Origin: Emticicia sp. BO119
Lineage (GTDB): Bacteria > Bacteroidota > Bacteroidia > Cytophagales > Spirosomataceae
Length of the DNA stretch: 64,000 nucleotides
NCBI RefSeq assembly: GCF_013912375.1
Contig: NZ_JACETV010000007.1
Coordinates: 62,001-126,000, forward strand
Direction: 5' to 3'
Part shown: positions 36,292 through 45,109 of the stretch, piece after piece
Position numbering within the stretch: position 1 is the first letter of the stretch
Layout: each line of letters starts with the position of its first letter
Program-made: the position numbers and the translations under genes
The notes under the pieces: model-generated
The model's database searches: none
Told to the model about the DNA's origin: nothing
Seen by the model: the letters and a program-made list of their open reading frames with translations, nothing else

Positions 36292-37350
36292 ATGGCATTA
36301 AGAACGTATTTTCTTCAGGTAAAGGAAGTTGTCACAGAAACACCAGATTGTGTAACGATTTATTTCTGGCACCCTTTGAGTGAGCAGATAAAATATAAAG
36401 CAGGTCAATTTATTACGGTAATAGTACCGATTGATGGGAAAAAAGTACGCAGAAGCTATTCTATGTCAACCTCGCCTCACACTGATACGGCTATCGGCAT
36501 TACTGTAAAACGTGTATCAGGCGGAATGGTTTCAAACTACCTGAACGATAGAGTAAAGATAGGTGATTTTTTAGAAGTGATAGAGCCATTGGGTAATTTC
36601 TATGTGGAGCCTGAGGCTGAAAACTCACGTCATTTAGTGCTTTTTGCTGCCGGAAGCGGGATTACTCCCATGATGTCAATCATGAAATCTATCCTGAAAA
36701 TGGAACCGGAGTCAAGAGTTACCTTAATTTATGGAAACCGGATAGAGGGGGGGATCATTTTTAAAGATAAGATTGAAGAATTAGAGTACAAATACCGTGA
36801 GCGGCTAAAAGTACATCATATTCTTTCACGCCCGTCTGATTATTGGGTAGGGCAGGTTGGTCGTATCAGCCAGGGTATCAGTATTCGTTTCATGAAAGAC
36901 TCCTATACTGATTTTACAAGAGATGAATTTTTTCTCTGCGGCCCTGAGGCAATGATGGAAGATGTGATTAAAGGATTGAATATCTATGATGTATCGAAAA
37001 GTCAGATTCATCGGGAGAATTTCCATGCCCCGATGCTTGATGAGATTCATGTAGAAGAAACGGATAATTCGCTCAAAACTCAGATGGTGAAAGTTATTTA
37101 TGATGGTGATGAATACGAGTTTGAAGTGAAACCCCACCAGAGTATCCTTGAAGCAGCCTTAGATTTAGATATAGACTTGCCTTATTCGTGTCAGGCAGGT
37201 ATGTGTACGGCCTGTATGGGAAAATGTATTGAGGGCAAGGTAAAAATGGACGAAGAAGAGGGCCTCACAGATAAGGAAATTGCCCAAGGCTATATTCTTA
37301 CCTGTGTTTCGCATCCACTCACTGCCGGAGTTGTGGTAGAAATGGATTAA
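36292..37350 (+). CDS. PaaE-like ferredoxin-NAD(P)H reductase with C-terminal 2Fe-2S domain
   Basis: Protein of 352 residues. The FAD-binding motif is RRSYSMSTSP (about 55-64). The NAD(P) domain has LFAAGSGITPMMSIMKS (about 118-134) and FLCGPEAMMEDV. The C-terminal plant-type ferredoxin has the cluster ligands in PYSCQAGMCTACMGKC (Cys300, 305, 308) and ILTCVSHP (about 337). This is the reductase of phenylacetyl-CoA epoxidase-like or hydroxylase systems, but no oxygenase genes are nearby, so the partner is unknown. A hairpin terminator follows. Confidence 0.9.
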   Translation: MALRTYFLQVKEVVTETPDCVTIYFWHPLSEQIKYKAGQFITVIVPIDGKKVRRSYSMSTSPHTDTAIGITVKRVSGGMVSNYLNDRVKIGDFLEVIEPLGNFYVEPEAENSRHLVLFAAGSGITPMMSIMKSILKMEPESRVTLIYGNRIEGGIIFKDKIEELEYKYRERLKVHHILSRPSDYWVGQVGRISQGISIRFMKDSYTDFTRDEFFLCGPEAMMEDVIKGLNIYDVSKSQIHRENFHAPMLDEIHVEETDNSLKTQMVKVIYDGDEYEFEVKPHQSILEAALDLDIDLPYSCQAGMCTACMGKCIEGKVKMDEEEGLTDKEIAQGYILTCVSHPLTAGVVVEMD

Positions 37351-37411
37351 AAAAAAATTAAAATACCCCTATACGGTTATAAGGATTTCAATTCTGATGA
37401 TAACTTTACTT

Positions 37412-37435
37412 AAGAGCCTGTTCAAACAGGCTCTT
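37412..37435 (+). terminator. Hairpin after the reductase gene
   Basis: A perfect 11-bp stem, AAGAGCCTGTT and its complement, with a 2-base loop lies 62 bases after the reductase stop. Only a short T run follows on the plus strand, so it is of moderate strength. Confidence 0.65.
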
Positions 37436-37466
37436 TGTCAAAAATAAAAGCCTCTATTTGGCGTTA

Positions 37467-40436
37467 ATGTTTAAAATTTCAGGAATCGTGCTTGTGAGGA
37501 AGATTATTTTTACGGGGGCTTTTGCTTTAAGCTTAGTTACAGTTTTCAGTTCATTTATTTTATCCCCTACACCTTCAGACTACCAGACTCAACAGGAAAA
37601 GTGGGCCGACAGCCTGCTTGCTACTATGTCTCTGGACGAAAAAGTGGGTCAGTTGTTCATGGTAGCAACTTATTCTAACCGTACAGAAAAATACTATCAG
37701 CAGGTTGAGAACAATATTGCTACCTACCACATAGGGGGTATCATTTTCTTTCAGGGAGGGCCTTATCGGCAGGCAAAACTCACCAACCGTTATCAGCAGA
37801 TTTCCCGAATCCCGCTTATGATAGGCATCGATGCCGAATGGGGCCTGGGTATGCGGCTCGATAGTGCCATTGATTTCCCGAAGCAGATTACTTTGGGGGC
37901 TATTCAGGATAATAGTTATGTCGAAAAATTCGGTCAGGAGATAGGCCGCCAATGCAAGCGGTTAGGTATCCACATCAACTTTGCACCCTCTATAGATGTC
38001 AATACCAATCCCGACAATCCGATTATTAATTATCGTTCATTCGGAGAGTCACAGATAAATGTGGCGGAAAAGGGGTTGGCCTATGTGCGGGGCATGAAAA
38101 AATACAATATTTTAGGTAGTGCCAAGCATTTTCCGGGTCATGGCGATACCGACCAGGACTCTCACCGTACCCTACCTGTGGTAAATCACACTCTGCAAAG
38201 ATTAAATGAAGTGGAGTTATACCCTTTCCGTCGCCTCATTGCCGATAGTGTGGCTACTGTTATGACAGGTCATTTATATGTGCCTGCTTTAGAACCACGC
38301 GGAAATACACCTACCTCGATTTCTGAAAGGATTGTTACAGAAATGATTAAAAACCAAATGGGCTTTAAGGGATTGACTGTAACTGATGCGCTGAATATGA
38401 GAGGTATTACACAGGGATTACAACCGGGAGAACCTGAGTTTTTAGCATTTATGGCCGGAAACGATGTGCTTTTGCAAACAGGTAATTTGCCTGCGGCATT
38501 TAAAAAAATAAAACAGGCGGTAGAAACAGGACAGATTTCGGAACAGATACTAAATGCTCGTGTAAAGAAAATACTTAAAGCCAAATACTGGGCAGGTTTA
38601 AGTAATTATAAACCAATTGAACTCCCTGGCTTAGGTCGTGATTTAAATAGTAAAAAATCCATTGATCTCAAAGCTGAACTGTTTGAACAAGCTGTTACCA
38701 TCGTTCGGAATCAGGATAATCTTCTGCCCTTTATCCATTTAGATACTACCACTTTTGCCTCAGTAGCTATCAGTAGTGAGTACGAAAATGAATTTCAGAA
38801 GTCTCTGAGCCAGTATGCCAGTTTTAAACACTTTACAGTACCATTCAAGCCAAGTTCGGATAAAGACGTAGCCTGGGTATTAGACGAAGCCGCTAAATAT
38901 AAGGTAGTGGTAGTGAGTGTGCATGGCATGAATAGCAAAGGCGAAAGAAATTATGGAGTATCACCCGCCACTGTCGATTTTATCAATCAGTTAAGCCAGA
39001 GAACGAATGTGGTAGTATGTGCCTTTGGTAACCCATATGGCTTAAAATTATATGGCGCATCACGCAATTTAGTATGTGGTTATGAAGATGATCCTATCTC
39101 GCATAAAGTAGTGCCCCAGGTGCTATTCGGGGCTTTGCCAGCCAAAGGCCGTTTGCCTGTTTCGGTAGATAATGATTTAAAAGTTGGCAATGGGATTCTG
39201 ACGCCTAAGTTGGGCAGAGTATCGTTTGGCAATGCAGAAAGTGTGGGTATGAATAGCCAGAAGTTAGATGAAATTGAGCAGGTAGTACAACAAGGTATTG
39301 ACAACAGGGCTTTTCCGGGTTGCCAGGTTTTAGTGGCACGTCAGGGTAAAGTAGTATATAATCGTAGTTTTGGTACGCTTCGCTATGGGGTGTATGAGCC
39401 TGTAAACGATCAGACCTTGTACGACATCGCTTCCATGACCAAAGTTACAGCAACCTTGCAGGGGGTAATGATGCTGAATGAGCGGGGAGAAATAGATATG
39501 AATGAAAAAATTTCAAACTATTTACCCGAAATGAAAGGCTCCAATAAAGAAAATATGCTGATTTCTGATATCCTGATGCATCAGGCTGGTCTGGTAGCTT
39601 TTGTGCCATTCTGGGAGAAAACTAAAATCGGTAATACCTTAAGAAATGATTATTATAGTTTTGCTTACGATAGCCTGTCTCCCAACTTACAAGTGGCAAC
39701 TAACTTATATATCAGGCCAGGCATCAGAGATTCTGTCTGGCATTGGGTGATTCAGTCTAAGTTATTAAATATTTACGACAGGTTGGGCGGTTATCGCTTC
39801 ACTTATAGCGACTTAGGACTGATGATTCTGCAAAAACTGGTAGAGCGAGTCACGAATCAACCCATAGATGAGTTTTTAGAGCAAAATCTCTACGAACCTC
39901 TGGGTATGTCAGCTACTTTATTTAACCCTTTACAAAGATTTCCTAAAAACAGTATTGCCCCTACCGAAAATGAGGCTGTTTTCAGGGCCTCACAGATACA
40001 AGGAACAGTACATGACCCTAACGCAGCATTGATTGGGGGAGTCTCCGGCCACGCCGGATTATTCAGCAATGCCACCGATTTAGTGAAGTTATTTCAGATG
40101 AATCTGCAGAATGGTTTTTATGGCGGACGGAATTTCTTATTTCCTGAAACTGTCAGGCATTTTGCCAGGAATTATACCCAGAAAAGCCACCGGGGTTTAG
40201 GTTGGGATAAGCCAGGTTCGAAAGATAGCCCCATTGTTGGTTCAACAGCTTCTGACAATACTTTTGGGCATTCGGGCTTTACCGGAACAGTCGTATGGGT
40301 AGACCCAGACCGTGAACTGATTTTTATTTTTCTTTCCAATAGAGTATATCCGATTTCTACCAATAATAAAATTAATACGCTGAAAATCCGTAAAAGGATT
40401 CATGAGATTGTTAATGAGGCTATTATTACGCAGTAA
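37467..40436 (+). CDS. GH3 glycoside hydrolase (NagZ-like) fused to a beta-lactamase-fold serine hydrolase
   Basis: Fusion of about 989 residues from the ATG at 37467 (an upstream in-frame TTG at 37458 is less likely). After an N-terminal signal or anchor helix, the GH3 domain (about 40-560) has the NagZ-type KHFPGHGDTDQDSH (about 218-232) and the nucleophile Asp in VTDALNMRGI (about 306). The second domain (about 590-985) carries SxxK in IASMTKV (about 655-658), YSDLG (about 779) and HSGFTGT (about 933), the class C beta-lactamase triad. NagZ-like enzymes release N-acetylglucosamine from peptidoglycan fragments, so a role in wall turnover is plausible. Both active sites look intact. Exported, probably periplasmic. 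Confidence 0.93.
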   Translation: MFKISGIVLVRKIIFTGAFALSLVTVFSSFILSPTPSDYQTQQEKWADSLLATMSLDEKVGQLFMVATYSNRTEKYYQQVENNIATYHIGGIIFFQGGPYRQAKLTNRYQQISRIPLMIGIDAEWGLGMRLDSAIDFPKQITLGAIQDNSYVEKFGQEIGRQCKRLGIHINFAPSIDVNTNPDNPIINYRSFGESQINVAEKGLAYVRGMKKYNILGSAKHFPGHGDTDQDSHRTLPVVNHTLQRLNEVELYPFRRLIADSVATVMTGHLYVPALEPRGNTPTSISERIVTEMIKNQMGFKGLTVTDALNMRGITQGLQPGEPEFLAFMAGNDVLLQTGNLPAAFKKIKQAVETGQISEQILNARVKKILKAKYWAGLSNYKPIELPGLGRDLNSKKSIDLKAELFEQAVTIVRNQDNLLPFIHLDTTTFASVAISSEYENEFQKSLSQYASFKHFTVPFKPSSDKDVAWVLDEAAKYKVVVVSVHGMNSKGERNYGVSPATVDFINQLSQRTNVVVCAFGNPYGLKLYGASRNLVCGYEDDPISHKVVPQVLFGALPAKGRLPVSVDNDLKVGNGILTPKLGRVSFGNAESVGMNSQKLDEIEQVVQQGIDNRAFPGCQVLVARQGKVVYNRSFGTLRYGVYEPVNDQTLYDIASMTKVTATLQGVMMLNERGEIDMNEKISNYLPEMKGSNKENMLISDILMHQAGLVAFVPFWEKTKIGNTLRNDYYSFAYDSLSPNLQVATNLYIRPGIRDSVWHWVIQSKLLNIYDRLGGYRFTYSDLGLMILQKLVERVTNQPIDEFLEQNLYEPLGMSATLFNPLQRFPKNSIAPTENEAVFRASQIQGTVHDPNAALIGGVSGHAGLFSNATDLVKLFQMNLQNGFYGGRNFLFPETVRHFARNYTQKSHRGLGWDKPGSKDSPIVGSTASDNTFGHSGFTGTVVWVDPDRELIFIFLSNRVYPISTNNKINTLKIRKRIHEIVNEAIITQ

Positions 40437-40475
40437 TCGTTTTTGTCTTCTCTAAATCTTCTTTGTTCGCTTCTC

Positions 40476-41027
40476 TTAAGTAAGTTTTTTGAATTCAATT
40501 CCACTCACTTTAGCTTGTTGAAGTTTTTTCTTAATGTCCTTATCCACAACTAAAACAATGGAGTAATCTTTAATTCTGAAAATGCGAATTCCGTTAGTTT
40601 TTTTAGGGTCAAGCACCATTTTATAGAATGATTTGTATTTGCCTGCTAAATCTGGTCTGATTTTATTATTGGGCTCCCAAAGATTAAAGCCAGATTTTTC
40701 CTCATCTACGCAATCTACTTCCTGTCTGATTAATAAAACAAAATAATTTTCATTACTATCATTCACCTTTACTGGTATCAACTCTACCTCATCCAAAGAG
40801 AACAATTGTGCGGTGCGTTCATTAATAATCGGAACATCAAAAAATGACATAGTAAAATCTAAAGCATCGCCCTTATGAGAAATATCAACTATGATCTTTT
40901 CCTTTAAAATCTTATTATGAACAGTACAGTAATCATAGACATTTGCCTTTTTATTTTTTGAGTAAATTTTACCTAAAAACCATCTGTTCTTTATTGATAA
41001 TTTATCAAGCACCCTATAGTAATCCAT
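40476..41027 (-). CDS. Imm11-like (DUF1629) protein, no toxin gene nearby
   Basis: Protein of 183 residues with the features of the Imm11/DUF1629 immunity-like family: FSLDEVELIPVKVNDSNENYFVLLIRQEVDCVDEEKSGF in the middle and IKDYSIVLVVDKDIKKKLQQAKVSGIEFKKL at the C-terminus. Cytoplasmic, with no signal peptide. Members are usually encoded next to polymorphic toxins, but the neighbours here are the GH3 fusion and the sugar cluster, and no toxin was found. It is isolated, with 274 AT-rich bases upstream, and its divergent neighbour is the first isomerase gene. Confidence 0.65.
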   Translation of the reverse strand: MDYYRVLDKLSIKNRWFLGKIYSKNKKANVYDYCTVHNKILKEKIIVDISHKGDALDFTMSFFDVPIINERTAQLFSLDEVELIPVKVNDSNENYFVLLIRQEVDCVDEEKSGFNLWEPNNKIRPDLAGKYKSFYKMVLDPKKTNGIRIFRIKDYSIVLVVDKDIKKKLQQAKVSGIEFKKLT

Positions 41028-41236
41028 TGGATATATTTTTAATTAAGTGATACATGAAACAAAATTATCTATTTCAATAAGGAGATAATCTTAAACGAAT
41101 TCAATATATAAAAAATCACTAAGAGAGGTATTAAATTGCTTTGAAACAGTATTAATAAAGATATATATTGTTTTTTCGATGGGTGCAAAGAGCAAATAAT
41201 ATCTTGCTAAAACCAAAGAAAATAAACAATTACTGT

Positions 41237-41244
41237 TATTTTTG
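41237..41244 (+). promoter_or_regulatory. Candidate -7 element of the sugar-catabolic cluster
   Basis: TATTTTTG fits TAnnTTTG, 57 bases before the first isomerase gene at 41302. No TTG at the expected -33 spacing was seen, so tentative. The remaining upstream gap 41028-41236 shows no other feature. Confidence 0.35.
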
Positions 41245-41301
41245 CCATAGAGCATTTTACCCTAATGTTCGCGCATTTATTCAACACTTATAACCTTTAG
41301 A

Positions 41302-42186
41302 ATGGAAATTTCGATTCACAACTGGATGCGGGCAGAGTCCGTAGAGACTACTATTAAACGAATCGCCGGATTGGGCTACGACAAACTGGAAATTCAGGGA
41401 AGCCCTGAGGCGTATGATACAAAAAAAGTAAGTAAACTACTAAAAGACCACGGACTGACCTGTTGGGGCTCGGTAACCCTGATGCTGGAAGACAGAAATC
41501 TACTCGCCAAAGACAAAGCCCAAAGAGCAAAATCAGTACAATACATAAAAGATGTGGTGACAATGGTTAAGGAACTCGACGGACAAATGGTGTCAGTAGT
41601 ACCGGGAACTGTAGGAAAAATTATACCTGATGGCAGACCGGATGAAGAATGGGATTGGGCAGTTGAGGGCATGAAACAAGTATATGAATATGCCGAAAGC
41701 GTGGGTATCTTAATAGGTATTGAACCAATTAACCGTTTTGAAACCTACTTTATCAATAGAGGCGACCAAGCCTTGGCACTAGCCGAAGCCGTTGGCCCTA
41801 AATGTGGGGTGTGTCTTGATACTTTCCACATGAATATTGAAGAAGATAATACTTATGATGCTATCCGGCGTGCAAAAGATCGTCTGGTAGGTTTTCACGT
41901 AGCTGATAGTAATCGTATGGCTCCGGGCATGGGTACTATCAATTGGCCTAAAATTATTGAAACCCTTCGTGAAATTGAGTACGACCAAGTACTATCAGTA
42001 GAATTTTGCTCTCCTTTAGACAGAACCCCTGCAAATCCATATCCTAATTCAATAGATTTAGAGCCTGAAGGTTTAAGTCCTGAACAAAAGAAATTCCTGG
42101 AAGACCATGGCAGTTCTTCGGTTACAGAGGAGTTCTACTCGATGCTTACCAGAAAGTCTATCGAAACACTAAGACCGCTTTTATAA
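41302..42186 (+). CDS. Sugar phosphate isomerase/epimerase (xylose isomerase-like TIM barrel)
   Basis: TIM-barrel protein of 294 residues of the AP-endonuclease-2/xylose isomerase-like superfamily. Metal-ligand-type positions are visible in IGIEPINRFETYFI (Glu), GVCLDTFHMNIEED (Asp, His), FHVADSNRMAPGMGTINW (His/Asp) and VLSVEFCSP (Glu). These enzymes act as 3-epimerases or isomerases of keto sugars. No signal peptide, so cytoplasmic. It opens a same-strand cluster with an enolase-superfamily enzyme, VOC, D-2-hydroxyacid dehydrogenase, cytochrome c dehydrogenase and ThuA. Substrate unknown. Confidence 0.88.
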   Translation: MEISIHNWMRAESVETTIKRIAGLGYDKLEIQGSPEAYDTKKVSKLLKDHGLTCWGSVTLMLEDRNLLAKDKAQRAKSVQYIKDVVTMVKELDGQMVSVVPGTVGKIIPDGRPDEEWDWAVEGMKQVYEYAESVGILIGIEPINRFETYFINRGDQALALAEAVGPKCGVCLDTFHMNIEEDNTYDAIRRAKDRLVGFHVADSNRMAPGMGTINWPKIIETLREIEYDQVLSVEFCSPLDRTPANPYPNSIDLEPEGLSPEQKKFLEDHGSSSVTEEFYSMLTRKSIETLRPLL

Positions 42187-42189
42187 TCT

Positions 42190-42209
42190 GTAGAGCGAGC
42201 TTCCAGCTC
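42190..42209. repeat. Short GTAGAG-type palindrome fragment
   Basis: GTAGAGCGAGCTTCCAGCTC begins like the GTAGAGAC palindromes at 27631 and 47830 and holds a GAGCT-TCC-AGCTC hairpin. It may be a degenerate member of the same repeat class, or unrelated. Confidence 0.3.
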
Positions 42210-42282
42210 ACCTTTTGCCTATGTATTTATATCCTAAAACGGCTAATCATTAACAGCCACCAACCTATTTAATATTTTATAA

Positions 42283-43449
42283 ATGAAAATTACCAACGTA
42301 GAAGCCTTCTGGCTTCGATGCCCTATTCCTAAAGAAAAACAACACTTTTCAGATTATGGTCTTTTGACTGACTTTGATATGACGCTGGTTGTCATAACCA
42401 CCGACACAGGTTTACAGGGATTTGGCGAAGCAAAAGCAGCCGTAGGGTCTTCGGGCGTTTGTGCCTCTATTGTTACTTGTGTAGAAAAAGAAATAAAGCC
42501 TTTGCTGGTAGGCAAAGATGCTCGCCATATTACCCGTATATGGGAACATATCTATAACGGAACCCGCGACCACTATGCCTTGAAAAGAGGCCGCAAGTTC
42601 CCGATATTAGGCAGAAGAGGTCTAACTATCTCGGCCATGAGTGGCGTTGATACAGCCCTTTGGGACTTAAAAGGGAAAGCCTTAGGCGTACCTGTGGTAG
42701 AATTGTTAGGGGGCGCATGCAGAGAAAAAATGCCAGCTTATGCGAGTGGTGGCTGGGCAGGAACTGATAAAATAGGTGAGCAATTGTTGGGATATGTTTC
42801 AAAAGGTTTTCAGGGAGTAAAGATGCGTGTGGGGGTAATGGACGAAACCGTGCAGGAGAGTATCAGACGTGTAAGAGCTGCCAGAGAAGCATTAGGTGAA
42901 AATATTAAATTAATGACCGACGCACATGGTACTTTCAGTGTTCCAGAAGCAAAACAGTTTTGCAGAGGAGTAGAAGATTGTAATCTGTATTGGTTTGAAG
43001 AGCCCATCAGTCCGGATAACCGTCATGGTACTGCCGAAGTACGAGCATCAACGGCTATTCCGATTGCGGCAGGTGAAAGTGAATATACCGCCTTTGATGT
43101 ACGTGATTTGATTGAAGTACGTGCCTTAGACGTAGTTCAACCTGATTCGGCTATTATCGGTGGTATCACAGAAGCTATGCGTGTAGCACATTTAGCCCAT
43201 ACCCACCAGTTGGAGTTGGCTCCGCATTGCTGGGGCTCGGCATTCTCTTTCATGGCAGGTGTGAATGTGGCCTTTGCAGCCCCTGCAGCTACTATTATTG
43301 AGTTTTCATTAGGCGGTAACCCAATGATGTATGACCTTGTACAGGAAAAAATACAAGCCATTGATGGGATGATCGATGCCCCGACTGCTCCGGGCTTAGG
43401 CTTGACTCCCAACTGGGATTTTGTAAAGGAATTTAAACAGACAGTTTAA
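42283..43449 (+). CDS. Mandelate racemase/muconate lactonizing-type dehydratase (enolase superfamily)
   Basis: Protein of 388 residues with MR_MLE N- and C-terminal domains. The catalytic Lys-type motif is GVKMRVGVM (about 182), the metal ligands are in LMTDAHGTF (Asp about 212), WFEEPISP (Glu about 238) and AAGESEYT (Glu about 264), and the His-containing base region is LELAPHCWGSAFSF (about 314). This pattern fits sugar-acid dehydratases of the MR subgroup. Substrate is not deducible. It lies 96 bases after the isomerase and 58 before the VOC gene. Cytoplasmic. Confidence 0.9.
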   Translation: MKITNVEAFWLRCPIPKEKQHFSDYGLLTDFDMTLVVITTDTGLQGFGEAKAAVGSSGVCASIVTCVEKEIKPLLVGKDARHITRIWEHIYNGTRDHYALKRGRKFPILGRRGLTISAMSGVDTALWDLKGKALGVPVVELLGGACREKMPAYASGGWAGTDKIGEQLLGYVSKGFQGVKMRVGVMDETVQESIRRVRAAREALGENIKLMTDAHGTFSVPEAKQFCRGVEDCNLYWFEEPISPDNRHGTAEVRASTAIPIAAGESEYTAFDVRDLIEVRALDVVQPDSAIIGGITEAMRVAHLAHTHQLELAPHCWGSAFSFMAGVNVAFAAPAATIIEFSLGGNPMMYDLVQEKIQAIDGMIDAPTAPGLGLTPNWDFVKEFKQTV

Positions 43450-43507
43450 TTTGATACCCTGACAATTCATTAGTGCAAATCTTGTACATTGTGTACATCG
43501 TGGCAAA

Positions 43508-44023
43508 ATGAATAAACTATATAAAACAATGGCAAAAGCAGTAAAAATAAACCACGTAGCACTGGTAGTAAGCAACCTTGAAAAAGCTTGCGAATTTTAC
43601 GAAAAAGAAATGGGCTTAGAGCCTTTACCAGCTTTTTTGTTCGATTACCCGACGGCCTTTTTTAAATTCAATGAAGAGCAACAACTGCACCTGACTGAGT
43701 GGGACGATACCTATTCGTTCAGAGGGCACGTATGTGTGCAGGTAGATGATTTCAATACTATTTTCTACCGCATGAAAGAGTTAGGAGTAATTGATATTCT
43801 GCCTTGGGGTAAAGTACGTCAATTACCTGATGGTGCGATGCAGATGTTTGTGCGCGATCCATCTGGCAATCTGGTTGAAATATCCTCAGCACCGGGTAGT
43901 GATATTGACCCGAAGATTTTTGAAGACGAAGAGCTATTCAAAGCAGGTATTTATGTGTCAGGACGTAATGATTTCAGAGGATATAAATCAGCTGATGCGA
44001 CTTTATATCACGACAGAACATGA
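43508..44023 (+). CDS. VOC (glyoxalase-like) family protein
   Basis: Protein of 171 residues with one glyoxalase/dioxygenase-fold unit: KINHVALVVSNLEKACEFYEKEMGLE, AFFKFNEEQQLHLTEW, FRGHVCVQVDDF, MQMFVRDPSGNLVEIS. The HxH/E-type metal positions are present (His in INHVALV, His in QLHLTEW, Glu in LVEISS). A second ATG at 43529 (MAKAVKINH) is a reasonable start. It overlaps the next gene by ATGA (44020-44023), suggesting coupled translation, and probably handles an intermediate of the cluster's pathway. Confidence 0.88.
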   Translation: MNKLYKTMAKAVKINHVALVVSNLEKACEFYEKEMGLEPLPAFLFDYPTAFFKFNEEQQLHLTEWDDTYSFRGHVCVQVDDFNTIFYRMKELGVIDILPWGKVRQLPDGAMQMFVRDPSGNLVEISSAPGSDIDPKIFEDEELFKAGIYVSGRNDFRGYKSADATLYHDRT

Positions 44024-44988
44024 AAAAAAACGTATTGCTTTTAGAAACCGTTGCTGATGAAGCAATGGATTTACTCAATAATGCTGCTTTGGCAGGAGAA
44101 ATAGAAATCTTTACCGCTTACGGAGATACATCTTTAGTTACTATTCTACAAGAAAACTCTATTGATGGAGTAATTACCAGAGGAAAAGGGCAGGGGAACA
44201 AGCATTTGATGGAGGCTTGTCCTGATTTACAAGTAATTGCCCGCTGTGGTGTAGGGCTCGATAATGTAGACGTGAAAGAAGCAACAGCCCGCAGAATCAA
44301 AGTAGTAAATGCGCCCGGTTCAAATTCAAGTACCATAGCAGAACACGCGATTACGCTCATGCTGATGTTGCAACGCAATTTGTATGAATCAGCAAGACAG
44401 GTAAAAGCCGGTAACTGGGAATGGAGAAACCAGTTTGTGGGCGACGAGTTGCATGGGAAAACTCTGGGAGTTTTAGGCATGGGTAATATCGGTAAACGGG
44501 TAGCTAAATTAGGTGATGCTTTTAGTATGAATGTGGTGTATTGGGATAAATTCCCGGTACAATCAGAATATCAGGGTTTGTCTTTGGAAGAGGTTTTGAA
44601 AGTATCGGATATTATTACTTTGCATTTGCCGTTATTTGAAGATACTAAAAACCTGATAGGCGAAAAAGAACTGGCCATGATGAAACGGCATGCGATTCTG
44701 ATTAACACTGCCAGAGGGGCCTTAGTAGACCAGAAAGCTTTAGTAGAGGCACTGAATAATGGAGTAATCGGCGGATTTGGGGCTGATGTATTAGTAGTAG
44801 AGCCACCAGCACGGGATGAGCCATTATTAAGCCATCCGAAGACCATTATTACTGCGCATGTAGGAAGCCTTACCGCCACTACTTACAAAAATATGTGTGT
44901 GTCGACGGTAAAAAATCTATTGGCCATCTTATCAGGAAAATCACCTCAACCTGAAAGTGTTTTTAATAGAAAAGAGTTAGATTTATAA
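44020..44988 (+). CDS. D-isomer-specific 2-hydroxyacid dehydrogenase
   Basis: NAD-dependent enzyme of 322 residues, SerA/GyaR type. The N-terminal catalytic domain is split by the Rossmann domain with GVLGMGNIGKRVAKLGD (about 150). Catalytic Arg is in INTARGALVD (about 231), the Glu region is LVVEPPARDEPLL (about 256-262), and His is in ITAHVGSLTA (about 286). It starts within the last codons of the VOC gene. It likely reduces or oxidises a 2-keto/2-hydroxy sugar acid formed by the neighbouring dehydratase (inference). A REP-like element follows. Confidence 0.92.
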   Translation: MKKNVLLLETVADEAMDLLNNAALAGEIEIFTAYGDTSLVTILQENSIDGVITRGKGQGNKHLMEACPDLQVIARCGVGLDNVDVKEATARRIKVVNAPGSNSSTIAEHAITLMLMLQRNLYESARQVKAGNWEWRNQFVGDELHGKTLGVLGMGNIGKRVAKLGDAFSMNVVYWDKFPVQSEYQGLSLEEVLKVSDIITLHLPLFEDTKNLIGEKELAMMKRHAILINTARGALVDQKALVEALNNGVIGGFGADVLVVEPPARDEPLLSHPKTIITAHVGSLTATTYKNMCVSTVKNLLAILSGKSPQPESVFNRKELDL

Positions 44989-45072
44989 AACCCCTCCCTA
45001 GCCCTCCCCAACAGTGGGGAGGGGATTAAAAGTCTCTTCCCCATTGTTGGGGAAGAGATTTGAGATGGGGTT
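44989..45072. repeat. REP-like double-hairpin element, copy 1
   Basis: About 84 bases starting AACCCCTCC and ending GGGGTT, with two hairpins: CCCTCCCCA-ACAG-TGGGGAGGG and TCTCTTCCCCA-TTGT-TGGGGAAGAGA. A second copy with the same arrangement is at 49807-49898. It lies directly after the dehydrogenase stop. No transposase was found nearby; such elements are often linked to RAYT transposases elsewhere in a genome. Confidence 0.8.
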
Positions 45073-45109
45073 GATTTTTAACCTGAAATTCAATCCTAAA
45101 AAATAAACT

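Noticed and set aside
37458-37466. TTG start for the GH3 fusion
   Set aside because: An ATG nine bases downstream gives a better leader and a normal start codon.
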